From Azadirachta indica (Eukaryota; Streptophyta; Magnoliopsida; Sapindales; Meliaceae), in contig CM040447.1 of the NCBI GenBank assembly GCA_022749755.1, positions 12,456,087 through 12,520,086 of the forward strand: 64,000 nt of DNA, read 5' to 3'. The position numbers and the translations under genes were made by a program. This document shows, in pieces, positions 38,194-53,270 of this stretch (its first letter is position 1; each line of letters starts with the position of its first letter). Below the pieces are notes generated by a model, which searched no databases, was not told where the DNA came from, and worked only from the letters and a program-made list of their open reading frames with translations.

Positions 38194-39573
38194 ATGGTCT
38201 CGCCAGAGTTGTCCCATCATCAGTACTCTCCAATGGCGAAACCATATGGGCGTAATCGAAGTACTCCTTATTTAACAGATGGCTTTCTCTTTCTGGGTGG
38301 AGCTTTCTTTGCTCTTTTACTGGTATGGTCTTTCTCTTATCTGTTTAGCACTGCTCCTCTTTTTGAGTCCACTACAGTCTCTGAATCTAGAGCTGCAACT
38401 GATGGGAAAGCGTCAAGCTCACTGGGTTGTGGGACAGAAGTTGTAAATTTACGATATGATCCGCCTGATGGGACGTTTTACGACGACCCAGAACTGGTTT
38501 ATACTATCGAGAAAAAGGTAGAAAACTGGGACGAGAAGAGGAAAGAGTGGCTGAAGCTTCATCCTTCATTTGCCGCCGGAGCACGTGAGAGAGTCGTTAT
38601 GGTGACAGGATCACAGCCGAAACCTTGTAAGAATCCGATTGGTGATCATTTACTTTTGAGATTCTTTAAAAACAAAGTTGATTACTGTAGAATCCACGGC
38701 TATGATATATTTTACAACAATGTGTTGCTGCACCCGAAGATGAAGTCGTACTGGGCAAAGCTACCGGTCGTGAAAGCCGCAATGCTGGCTCACCCGGAAG
38801 CCGAGTGGATCTGGTGGGTCGACTCGGACGCGTTGTTCACCGACATGGAGTTCAAGCTTCCTTTAGAGAGGTATAAGAATCACAACGTCGTCGTTCACGG
38901 TTGGCCGAAGTTAATTTACGAGAACAAAAGCTGGACCAGCTTAAACGCTGGCGTGTTCTTGATAAGGAACTGTCAATGGTCTATGGATTTCATGGATACA
39001 TGGGCAAACATGGGTCCCATTAGTCCGGAGTATGAGAAGTGGGGTCAGATTCAACGATCAATGTTCAAGGATAAATTATTTCCGGAATCAGACGATCAAT
39101 CGGCTCTGGTTTATTTACTCTACTCGGACAAAGAAAAATATTACGATAATATTTATTTAGAGGGTGAATTTTATTTTGAAGGGTATTGGGTAGAAATACT
39201 TCCGACGTACGATAATATTACCGAGAAATATTTAGAAATAGAGCGGGGGTCGCGCACGTTAAGGAGGAGACACGCAGAGAAAGTGAGCGAGTACTACGCT
39301 GCGCAGAGGGAGCCGTATCTGAAGGACGCCGGAAACGGGAGATGGAGCTGGAGGAGGCCGTTTATAACTCATTTTACGGGGTGCCAGCCGTGCAGTGGGG
39401 ACCACAATCAGATGTATTCTGGGGAGACGTGTTGGGGCGGGATGGTGAAGGCATTGAATTTTGCTGATAATCAAGTGCTTAGAAAGTATGGATTCATGCA
39501 CCCGAATCTACGGGATTCCAGCATGGTGTCTCCTGTGCCGTTTGATTATCCTGATGAAGGGCCTTGGGGATAA
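38194..39573 (+). CDS. GT34 glycosyltransferase (galactomannan galactosyltransferase / xyloglucan xylosyltransferase family), Golgi type II
   Basis: An intronless frame of 459 residues from the ATG at 38194; the frame also reads through an upstream TTG, which is not a plausible start. Residues about 30-51 are one hydrophobic span (FLFLGGAFFALLLVWSFSYL) with a short cytosolic tail, as in type II Golgi enzymes. The catalytic domain shows the GMA12/MNN10 pattern: 'RVVMVTGSQP', 'LLRFFKNKVDYCRIHGYD', 'YWAKLPVVKAAMLAHPEAEW' and the DxD metal/nucleotide-sugar motif DSD at residues 210-212 in 'WWVDSDALFTDM', then 'SLNAGVFLIRNCQWS' and 'FITHFTGCQPCSG'. It matches best the Arabidopsis GT6/GT7 (MUCI10-like) subgroup that adds galactose to (gluco)mannan, but the donor specificity is inferred. 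It follows the HHP4-like gene, as I recall for At4g37680-At4g37690. Confidence 0.93.
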   Translation: MVSPELSHHQYSPMAKPYGRNRSTPYLTDGFLFLGGAFFALLLVWSFSYLFSTAPLFESTTVSESRAATDGKASSSLGCGTEVVNLRYDPPDGTFYDDPELVYTIEKKVENWDEKRKEWLKLHPSFAAGARERVVMVTGSQPKPCKNPIGDHLLLRFFKNKVDYCRIHGYDIFYNNVLLHPKMKSYWAKLPVVKAAMLAHPEAEWIWWVDSDALFTDMEFKLPLERYKNHNVVVHGWPKLIYENKSWTSLNAGVFLIRNCQWSMDFMDTWANMGPISPEYEKWGQIQRSMFKDKLFPESDDQSALVYLLYSDKEKYYDNIYLEGEFYFEGYWVEILPTYDNITEKYLEIERGSRTLRRRHAEKVSEYYAAQREPYLKDAGNGRWSWRRPFITHFTGCQPCSGDHNQMYSGETCWGGMVKALNFADNQVLRKYGFMHPNLRDSSMVSPVPFDYPDEGPWG

Positions 39574-42487
39574 GGTAAAAAGACAAAAAAAAAAAAAAAA
39601 AATTGCTTGCTTGTATATTTTTTATGAGCTTTAAGAGTAGAGGGAAATTGCCATTTTATAGCACTAAATGGGTCTCTGTAATGTTTAATTGAAATAAATC
39701 AAACATTTAATGAGATTAGGAGGGCATCCGTGAAGCATTCAAATGAAATAGTGGATCTTTACTTATAATAGAAAACATTTCTTGGAAGTGTTTTCTAAAA
39801 ACTCACTCAAAACCAAGCTTCGAGTATAGTAGTGCTACACTTAGAGATCGGAATGTGGTAAATGAGTCAACCACTATCTCACACATTGCTGTTATCCATA
39901 CATGTCTCTCGTAAGTTATGATACGAATTTTGTATTCCGATTTTGTAAATAGTTTTACGGCAAAAAATTTGCAAATTTTTTCATGTTAAAGTTGTCAAAT
40001 GTGAGATGCCAAAGGTTTTAAAGATGTGAGAGTGATTGTGGGGGTTGATTTTATCCTTTTAAAGAAATAATATTAAAATGACGAAGTTATGAACACCACA
40101 TTTATAGATTCGTATGCATACACACAAAGCAAAGACACAGTTGCCAAATGTATCATAGCGTAGGTAGACAACAATTCTTTTTAAGTACTGGTTGCAGGGC
40201 AAACTATATAAAGCAAATGGTTGAAATTTAGATAACAATGTGAGTGCCCATACAGTATTAGCATTAATTATTTATTTTCAAACCACTTGATTCTCTACTC
40301 TTTTGCTTTTCCCTTTACTTTAATCACTTTACATGTAAAAAGGGTTTTGTATCTTCTCTTCTGAGGGCAAAAACTGTTGCATGATTGAAGGATAATTTTT
40401 CATGTGGAAAACTTTTACATGATGGAAGCATGATGTTGTTGGGTGAGTGTGGCTTCTATGATTAAATAAAGAATGGAATGTTAATGGCCTTGCTGGTGCC
40501 TGACTAAATTATAGTGCTTTTTGCACACATGGAAGGGACTTGAATCTTTAACATTTCTATTCAACATTGTCTAATTGGCTAGATTTTAACTTAATAGACA
40601 GTCCTCTTACTGCCAAAATTGGCTCCAAAGACAACTTTCACTACTATAGAGAAGGTGTAGTATTTATTGTGTGTTCTGGGCAACTATGGAAATGATACAT
40701 GATATTTCTTTGAGCTCATGATCCCTTGATTAGATTTTTCTTTATTGGCTACATACCAGATATTATGACCTTGGAGATCAGGGGTTCAGGCAGCATGACA
40801 ATCTGAAAAGTTTAATGTTCTTAAAATTGTTGGTAATCATGACAGAATAACGAAAGCTGCCTGATTTTTTTTTTTTAATGTCTAAGATATTACCTCTTTA
40901 TATTTTTATTTTTCACCTAAAATTCTGACCTATGTGTTATACTGGTATTTGATCTTTTTGTTAACGAGCAACGCAATTTCATTTGTGATTTGCAGTGATA
41001 TGGATTGCCTAATATATTGTCAGCTAAAAGTTTACTCACTGCTTGATTTCAAACATGGGAAACATGTATTATATGCAATTGCCTGATTGGACTGTTAAAT
41101 AGATTAGCCATTGGATGAATAGTATAATTTGTACAAAATTTGCACAAAAACTGATTTGGACAAGCCAGATTGGTTGAGATGGACGCTAGGCAATATAAAC
41201 ATAATGTATTGAAGTACATTATTTAATATTCATTGCATTCCTTTTGTTGAACAGCAGAAGAAAAGATCAACAGTGGTGCAAGCTTCTGGTCCTCAAGCAA
41301 CTAGGAGTTATGATACAAGTATCTGCCATTCCTTCACTATTACCATTAAATTACGGAGATGGGAAGCGATTGCATATATGCTGTAAAACTTTCGAAAGCA
41401 GTCTTACTGTAGGTGACGGGCAATGCCTCATCGAAATCTGCATACATGATGCTTCTCCTAGCAGCTCATAGTTGCTATTACCTTTACAATTTATGCTCAG
41501 TACATTACATGCTTTGAGATGTACAGAATTGCTGGGAGACATATGCTGCTCTGATTTGGCATGATAATTTGGTCCGCGTAACATTATTAGATATCTCAAG
41601 CTTTGATGAGCTCTCACCTCTTGTAACATGGATATGCGAATCCCATGAATAAAGCTCCCCTTTTAAGCCGTAATTATGTTTTTTTAAGCTCGTTTTTGGC
41701 ATGAAAGGAGGAAGTCTTGTCCTTCTTTCTGAGAACAAGGACATGATTTTCTTTGCCTCTTTTTTCTCCGAGGCACATGAAGGTTGCAACTTTTTGAACT
41801 TGTATTTGGGAGAGGTAAAACGGAAGAGGTGGCATGCACATATCAAGGGAATTTGGGACGTTAAAGCCACAAATATGCTTCAAATAATTCCAACAATTTT
41901 TAATTTCAGTGACAACGAACCGTCTCCGGGTGGACATTTTTTAAACAATTTCTCACCTGCTCAGCCTGTTTAGGAATCGACACGTGCAACAACAGTTGCA
42001 TGATATTCCCATGCTGCTCTAGTATAAAAAATAACAAAATGATAAATCGATCATGAAAGGTTTCAGCTGTCATTGATTTTTGCTCTATTATGTTATGATT
42101 TCAACTTTTGTTTAAATTAAAAATTACTAAAACATATTTAGAATTTAATTGTAATACAACTATTATCATAAAAAAGCAGATTTCATTTGTTTCAAGCGCT
42201 TTAGACTTTTTCTACCTATCCTACTAGTAGAATCTAGGTATTAGCATTAAAACGCTGTGCCTGATTTCCCACAGTTGCTCAGAAGCCTGCCACATAATTA
42301 TGTCACATATTTTGCAAAGAATTACAAACCCTGGACACGGAAAAGCTCCTCAATTACTCGCAGTTCAAACACTTAGGTATTACATATCGAAAACCCAGAA
42401 AGCATAGTTCCACATGTAAGCTCAGTGATAAATACAATTGGCAAGGAAAGACTGATGCACAATCAGCATATCTCAAGTCCAGAGGAA
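39574..42487. other. Intergenic DNA between GT34 and RuvB-like 2
   Basis: An A run follows the GT34 stop. Open frames on both strands at 41244-41973 overlap each other and resemble no known protein; the stretch is less AT-rich than its surroundings and could be part of a non-coding transcript or an old gene remnant. The part above about 42300 should be the 3'UTR of the minus-strand RuvB-like gene. Confidence 0.5.
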
Positions 42488-46124
<3,637 letters not shown>

Positions 46125-47274
46125 CTAGTTCTGTGTATAGAAGGAGCTGGAGGCAACAATAGGGCAATGAGGTAAATTCAGCGTCTTTTTTTGTTTTTTC
46201 TCTGCTTTCCATATTGACTAATATAAACTATACATTATCTTGCGTTTTCTTTGAAAAAAAATTAGGAGCCGTCAAGTAACTTATAATTTATCTTTGTTAT
46301 ATTAGTGATACTATTCTCATCCTTTTAAATTTCTCTTAAAATCTATAATTTTAATCTTAATTAAAATTAGTTGAAAAAATATATACATAAATTCATCTAT
46401 GTTAAATATTATTTATACTCTATTAATATTATTAACTTTTTAACTTTTACTTACCATAAACTTTCTTTCCTTTCTCACATCTTAAATTAAATAAATAATT
46501 TTTTTTTATTCTTTAATAAATTTATAAAGTTCTAAATTGATAAAAAAAATTATAGATAGACAATTCATAGTAAAAAAAAAAAAAATTCATTTTAAAAAAA
46601 AAATAAGAAAGTTGGGTTTGCAAAAATATAAGACAATAGGGAGTCATTTTTAAAACTAATGGGGGTGTTATAAATTTTTTTAACTATTTAATATATTTTA
46701 ATTGGCTAAATAAAAAAAAAAATTATAAAGATTTTGAAAGCGAGGCCTATCACTTTTATCATAATTTTATTTATCAAAATATATCAAATATTAATATTAT
46801 TTATTTATTCAAATGTTTATTATTCTCATATTTATAAAAAAAGAAATTCAGTAAACCTGAACATCTTGCCCTAATATGGTTTGCTTCATTGCTTGAAAAT
46901 TCTTAAAACATGCCTAAATATGAAGCTAACATATAATTAACGTGCACCGTTAATGTATCTCTTTCTTTTTCTTCGGAAGGAAATATTGTTAACAAAGAAA
47001 TATTTACCGAGTAAAAAACAATTGGTAGATTGCACAGCCTAATCTTTAAATCCTTTATCAAAAATGTCAGAAGCAACTGTGACACAAAATCATACGGGTT
47101 GGCCTCTTCTTTGGCTCAAGACACAAAAGTTCTTGGGAGAAGTTTCACATTCACCTCTGCAAACTCCCCTCCTAACAATAGCAATACCATGTTATCATGC
47201 TAACGTTACGAGGCGTAGCGTCCATATGTACATGCTGGAAATTTAAATCTTGACTGCAAGGATAATTAGGCTGC

Positions 47275-48083
47275 TCACAATCTTCTAGACTCGAGTCTGC
47301 GACCTTGGCTGTTATTCTCCGTCCTTGCTAGCTTTAACCTTTCCCTGGCCACCCTCTTTGCCTTTCTCCTTTGTTTTATCTTCTTCTGGTTACTGTAGCT
47401 TGATAACTCCACTGGAAAAACAAATGTTAACCGAATTGAAACTTCTTTATACTAATCACTCCATTGTATTGTAGAATCTCACCGGACTTGTCACGTGTAA
47501 CAGCACATTCCTCATCGGCATTTTGTCGAACACCTGGAGGATCATTTTCACCTCCACCGGCGTGATTTTTGTCTGCCTCGCTTGTTGTAGGCAACAAAGG
47601 ACCGATGAATCGTCTACGTCGTGCAGCATCTTCCTTGAGTTTCTTCTTGCGAAGCCTCTTACGCTGAGCCCTTGTCAGCTTTTGGGACCCGCATTCGTTA
47701 TCCTCACCATCATCATCATCATCGCTCGATGTACTACTCCTCACATAATCTTCTGCATTTATTAATAATACCTAAAATTCTTTAGAGGCGTTTATTCCAT
47801 TTTGAAGGAAAACAGCTATTCGAACTAAATATATTAAAAATCAAACCTGGATTTATAAGCCCTACATCAAAGTCATCGTCTAATGTGTTAACAGGTTCTT
47901 TCTCATCAACCTCCTCCTGTATAATTCGTCATATTTGATCAATATTTTTCGTACAAAGATAGCATAAGTAAGATAGGTAGAGAGAGACTGAGAGTGTACT
48001 TGGAGTGGTGGGGATGCTGGTGGAGGATACAGAGTATTAAGAACCGCTTCGTGGAACTGTCGTCGTTTTTCTTCGCGTCGCAT
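47275..48083 (-). CDS. Small acidic-then-basic conserved plant protein (copy A)
   Basis: Four exons in phase: 48083-48000, 47916-47847, 47752-47483 and 47411-47275, giving 186 residues. The start is the Met of 'MRREEKRRQFHEAVLNTLYP'; further upstream in frame there is only a TTG after a stop. A proline-rich 'YPPPASPPLQ' is followed by an acidic stretch ('TLDDDFDVGLINP', then a Ser-rich run with five Asp) and a highly basic part ('RAQRKRLRKKKLKEDAARRR'). The last exon is basic as well ('NQKKIKQRRKAKRVARERLK'). The composition suggests a nuclear or nucleolar protein, possibly RNA- or ribosome-related, but I do not recognise a named domain. The protein is preserved as an intact frame in both duplicate copies, unlike its SCPL neighbour. 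Confidence 0.82.
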
Positions 48084-48684
48084 TGATGATGATGATGATC
48101 CACAATGACCAAAACCCAAAGTGTTCGTGAAAATTCCCCTTTCCAATGAACGCGCAAGTTTTTTTGGGTTCGAAACTGTTTGTTATATCCTGTCGCGTTA
48201 ACGTGAAATAACAGAGACCGGGGCCTCATTTAGATCTAACTTCAAGTTAGAATATGGACTGATTGGGACAAATTCGTAACAATCTTCTCATGGATTTTCA
48301 AAATTCATAAGAAACTCTTGTTAGAATTTTATTAGAAAAGAGGGATTAGCAAAGTTGATGTCCCCGCCTATATTAATTAGAATTTACGTCAAAAGAAATA
48401 CAATGTAAAACTATTTTAGGTGCCAGAGAAAGAATACTCATGCTACATTCAGACCGGCTAGATTGCCTCTTTATTCTCATGTGCTAATGTTTGTTTGTAC
48501 CTACGAAACTCCTATACCAAACCCAATATTTTTTCCACGTCGATTACGTAATACCAGCCGACACTAACCGCAACATGAAAGTAACAACCTCTTTATTTCA
48601 TGAATCATGAGCAACTAAAACTCATATATCCACAAATTCTTGCAATTTTTGCATGTGTAGGCTTGAGCTGGAACCAGGAAATGA

Positions 48685-51201
48685 TCACAGAGGTTCTTGA
48701 GCAGTCCATCTTTTGAACAGAGCAAAGCGTTCCTTAGGCTGATACTCTGGACTGTATGACCTCCACCCTGCATAATCTAAAGGATTTCTAACTAAATTTC
48801 ACTTTCTCAGAAACTATTCTTGGCACTTGAATATTAGAGGATGTAGTTCTTGACTTTACGGTTGCAAATGTGAAGTTGTTTGAGTATTCCGTCAAATGTC
48901 TACACACAAATTAAAGCAGCTGGACATTACAACAAATTTATTAAAAACAACTCTGTTACTGCCATATCTATGTAGTTAGAGGATTGTATACCCAGCAACT
49001 CGACCATCTACCAGCCAGGGCCGCCAGCCATCAACAACAGTAAAATTCAAAGTCTTGATCCACCATTGAGTCCCCAAGTAGGGGATAAGCATGTCATGAT
49101 CACCACTGCAGAGAATGTATGAGTTGCCAATTAGAAAACCAGGCTAAGCTGTAACCTTCTTTTCATTACTCAATTTGTTAAATGGTGGAAATATTTTTGG
49201 CAACAAAAACCTGTATATTAGAGCTCGGTAACTTCTGTTTTTCAGATGTAGATGGTAGCTTAAAATACTCTTAGCATCAAATTTGTAATCTAAACTTCTG
49301 TTGCACCTCTTCCATATCTTGAATATTCCCTGGATTTTCATCATACAAATGCATCAAGGTTATTCCTTGCATTGACAAAAAAAAAATTAAACCTTTTGTG
49401 CAGCCAATACTGACCTGCCGGACATGAAGGGCCTTTTGAACTCTTATATCATTTGCCCAAATGTCGCAGAGAACGCTGTTGTAATTCTGCAATATGTGTG
49501 AACCGATCAGTCCAATATCTAGTGTCATTATTCACATTCATTTTGTGAAAACTGAAAATTGAGGTGAACGGTTTACCCTATACTCAACATGAGGAAAATC
49601 GGCTGGCAAAATCAAGGACTCGACATATTTTTCACGAAGATATCCGTGATTACCAGCATTCCTATCACTAAAGACACAAGGGCAGTTGGGATCCAAGATG
49701 TGTGCATCATTCAATCTATTAGTGCACTAGAAAATGCAGTAACGTTAATAGAATTTGTGAAGCAAACAAATTAAGAGGCATAACTTCTATATATTTACAT
49801 GAAACTAAGAAAAGGTTCAGCATTCTCACCTCAGAGATAGCTTGGAGATCCTTTGCACATTGTACATTCTCTGCTTTCACATAATCTCCTTGGCAACTCC
49901 TTTTGGCTGACTGGGAGAAATGCAAACTTAGTATTCAGTGGTGATTAACATGCTGAATATTGGAGTGCTGCTGAAAAGAGTTTATCAATTAAACCTGGTA
50001 GAGATCATCAGAAACAAGTGCCATTCGATAAGCAAATGGAATCTGTGAATTGCCATCAAATTTTGAATCTGTTACTGGGTTACCAAGCATATATCCCTGG
50101 AAGAATCCTAAATGTTATTGCTGTACAAAATCTAAGAGCCTAAACATTAAAATAAACCTCAAGTATTTGGTAGCAGATCACTTACTTTGAGATTCATTGT
50201 CGGTTCATATCCTACTTCATTATCTGCATCAACATATAGGTAATTGGTCGCAATCAACTAGGATTGTGAAAATACAAGAGAAGAAAGTGCACCATCACAT
50301 TACCTGCTGATATTTTATCAGCAATGATCGGAACAATCCTCCCAGAATAGGAATGACCAGCAATATAGAGTGGGTTTCGGATAAATTTTGGGTGACTGAG
50401 CAACCACTGTAATAATTAGCCGGTAATAATGTGAAGAAAACTTTTAGTCTGGTAAATTAAAAAGTATCCTAATATGTCTTTAATGATCAACTAACGTTAG
50501 TTTATGATTGGACTAAATTGAAATGCTTTCAAACCTTTCTCAGAAAAATGCAAAAACAATTAACATGTTTTGTGTCCCCAGACTTGGAACCTTGCAAGGT
50601 GCTTGAATATGAGAATCCAGTGCCAACTGGTGGTCTAAAAAGATTATACTGGAGACCTGTGTATTAAACGTATTTAGGAATTTTGATTAAGTTTTCGCAA
50701 CTGAATCAATAAATCTAGCGCACCTTCGTCCATGAATAAGGATGAAACTTCATACTAGGTAAGCTGCCATTGTACTTGACAATGTTAAATCGTAAAGGGC
50801 CTATATCAAATACCAGTTAGAATAATATAACAAATGAAAACTATAATTAACAGTAATGAGTATTTAATAAAAAACACCTATCTCGAAAGCAAGTCTGGAG
50901 ATGGCTGAGCAACCAGGCCCACCAGTGAGCCAGAGCACCGGAGGATCCTCACCTGGATTCCTTTCTGATTCTATGAAGTAGTAGAAGAGTTGCACATCTT
51001 CTTTCTCATCTACTCCTACATATCTAGAATCATAAAATGCAGAGAACTATTGGTGCTATTTACAAAATGGTACAAAGTGACAGGCAAATTAGGTACTCAC
51101 CCAGTTTCAAGCTCGAAGGGAAGAGGGCCAGGAAATCCAGGCAAATACTTAACAGTTGAGAAAGAGTCAGCAAACCTTCGTAAAAACAGTAGAAATACCA
51201 T
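48685..51201 (-). pseudogene. Serine carboxypeptidase-like (SCPL) gene, copy A, frameshifted
   Basis: The exon series is that of clade I SCPL acyltransferase/peptidase genes. 51201-51101 encodes a short hydrophobic start and 'STVKYLPGFPGPLPFELETG'. Further exons read '[16 protein letters not shown]' with '[10 protein letters not shown]', a 'GHSYSG' catalytic serine motif (normally GDSYSG; here D has become H), '[10 protein letters not shown]', 'VLCDIWANDIRVQKALHVR', 'GDHDMLIPYLGTQWW', and a last exon with 'GGGHT'. Lesions: a 1-base loss near 50632 shifts the frame in the exon that should encode 'DAPVGTGFSY'. The donor before the last exon (48853) is changed so that neither GT nor GC remains in phase. 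A 1-base loss at about 48750 shifts the frame right after the catalytic histidine. It is most likely a recent pseudogene. Confidence 0.85.
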
Positions 51202-51385
51202 GTAGAAATATCCCAACTTATGAAAGCTAGTGCTTAATAAATTTTGTTCATGAGTTGATGCTGCCATTTGATTCTAATTCTGCCTGCCTTCTTTGCATTA
51301 TGGCTATTAAGTTCAATGTTAATGGATTTGAATGCTGCAGGAGATGTAGATTTGCACCGGTTGCTGGGCTAGCTGGTACAGATGT

Positions 51386-52001
51386 TTATTTGTTACTAAT
51401 TTTGGCTGCACTTTCGTCCAAGATGACATGCACCATTTTTGTCACCTTCTTCATCAAGTGGCTGATTGTAGAAGATGCAATTAATTTCAAACCACCATTC
51501 TCATCATGGTTAGGTGTCAGATGAATCCTACTATCATGTTTAGGTGTCAGCTGACTCTTAGCATCACGTTTAGAAGTCACTGGAGTCCTACCATCATGTT
51601 TAGGGGTCAATGAAGTCCTTTTCAGAGCAAGCTTAGCCTTCTGTTGAGATCCCCATATTGCTGTTACATTTATATTTCTCCATTTATCCTGTTCAAAGTA
51701 AAGATCACTCAAATTAATACACTACAATGCAACTCATGGAAAATTGATAGTCAAACTTGATTTTAAGACCTCTGGCACTAAAAAAGAAGTAGAACAAGTT
51801 ACACTTCCTTTCAGCAATAATTTAGAATTCCTCTCAAAGACTATTGTGTACCTTGAGATCCACATTGGAGCGTGATTGCAAAATGGCACTAAACTCCGGA
51901 TCTGAGAGTGTAGTTCGCCATTTGCCTGTACCATGCTTAACTACTCCAGCTTTAAGGGCAGCTTCTTCTTCTGCTGTCCACTTTTGTTTTGGAGCACCCA
52001 T
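51386..52001 (-). pseudogene. Truncated TRB (single-Myb-histone) gene: Myb domain only
   Basis: Exon 1 (52001-51852) encodes [20 protein letters not shown]…SNVDLK and exon 2 (from 51688) continues '[14 protein letters not shown]'. Together they give a complete N-terminal Myb domain with the VDLKDKWRN telomeric-DNA recognition helix. TRB proteins normally continue with a linker, a histone H1/H5 globular domain and a coiled coil, about 300 residues in all. Here the frame runs through four 10-residue repeats ('[10 protein letters not shown]'-like) and ends at 51386 after about 150 residues, and the SCPL gene begins at 51201. No H1/H5 domain is present. It could be a pseudogene or a short Myb-only protein; the open frame favours recent truncation or retained function. 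Confidence 0.8.
51504..51623. repeat. 30-bp minisatellite (four units) in the TRB-like exon
   Basis: Four consecutive 30-base units start at 51504, 51534, 51564 and 51594, each beginning 'tcatg/tcacg' and containing 'ttaggtgtca'-like sequence. On the minus strand it encodes a 10-residue repeat in frame. The homology between duplicate blocks A and B ends exactly at its left edge. Confidence 0.9.
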
Positions 52002-53270
52002 CAATAGATTTCCAAAATCCCTCAGGACCTAAATCACTGATTTCTCTCCCTGTTAATGCATCACCTGTTTACAGAACCAACAGAGAGTAGTTTTGTAGCC
52101 AATAATTTTCTAAGGTTTGCAGGTGCCCAGTATTGTTCCTATAAAATAAATCAATTGAAATTTTATTCAAACAATTATTATCCATATACACAACTATCGG
52201 AATTGTTCATAAGATACACTACATATCACTGTAAAATCATCGTAGGCCAGATCTTCCAGACTAGGCAAGGTTCTAACGTAAACTTTTGAGAAAACTGCAT
52301 GAAATTTGATGAAGATTTGATATGTGTGTGACACTTCTCAAAAGCAGTCTGGTACTAAGATTTTCTGGTTTCAAGTCTTAGCTAATTGGAATTAGCAACG
52401 TGATAACAAATAAGACAGCCATCAAGACCATTTAAATACATGTTTAAAATTAAAAGAGACTGCAAAGATGATCCTAATTTGTGTTTGTGGCAGTAGTTGA
52501 AATCTTTTGCAATATTTATTTTTCTGGATAAATAAACAATTTCAGGAAAGAGATGGTAGAAAGGAGAACACCTTTTGAAGAAGCATACTGAAGACAAAAT
52601 CTCCATGATATAAAGCATTACAAGCACTAAAAGTGTCCTGCACTTTAATAAGTTCAGTTTGTGTATCTGCAAACATAAAAGTTTTCTAAATATACACACA
52701 ACTGCACTTTAATAAGTTCAGTTTGTGTATCCGCAAACATAAAAGTTTCCTAAATATACACACAACTGGAATACCTCTATGCAATTCGTGGAGAAAGTTC
52801 CTGCAGAGTTAGATATATACAATCTCTCTCTCTTTTTCTTTTGTTGGTGAGTTGATCATAGGAAAAATGAACAAACGTACAAACATTATGAGGGGGTCTT
52901 TAATAGCAATATTGCTTGATTGTTGGTATTTGTTTAAGGTATTTCCTCCTCTATATGCTGCTTCAAGTGCATGTTGAGTCTATATACTACATTATATATA
53001 GCCAATATCTGCATACCCCATAAAACTTGGCTACCAATAAAATCTTTTGCATAATAATCACTTTGTATATACATGTTGCCAAATCGTGAGACTGAAAGAG
53101 GGAATAACAATCTCAATCTAATTAAATTTGAAATGAAGAAAGCCTACTGCTTGAATAAAACTTTTATTCTTGAAAATTCTCCCCGTTTCATTTAAATGTT
53201 TATAAGCTACATCAAAACCAAAACTTTCAATCTGCAAATCAGATAAAAAAATATATCAATTCATTTATTC
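52002..53270. other. Intergenic DNA between TRB-like fragment and mitochondrial L12 gene
   Basis: No gene is recognised. Besides the 64-bp duplication (listed separately) there is a CT/T-rich run near 52825-52840. The portion next to 53270 is the 3' flank of the L12 gene. Confidence 0.6.
52638..52765. repeat. 64-bp tandem duplication
   Basis: Two adjacent 64-base units (52638-52701 and 52702-52765), each starting 'ctgcactttaataagttcag', with only two visible mismatches. It is a recent local duplication in non-coding DNA. Confidence 0.93.

Noticed and set aside
41244..41973. Cluster of overlapping open frames on both strands
   Set aside because: No family similarity and several mutually exclusive frames, so it was listed only as intergenic DNA.
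47939..48229. Alternative frame starting at 48229 over the small charged-protein gene
   Set aside because: It gives a His-rich, low-complexity peptide in the wrong frame. The frame from 48083 is supported by four in-phase exons and by conservation in block B.
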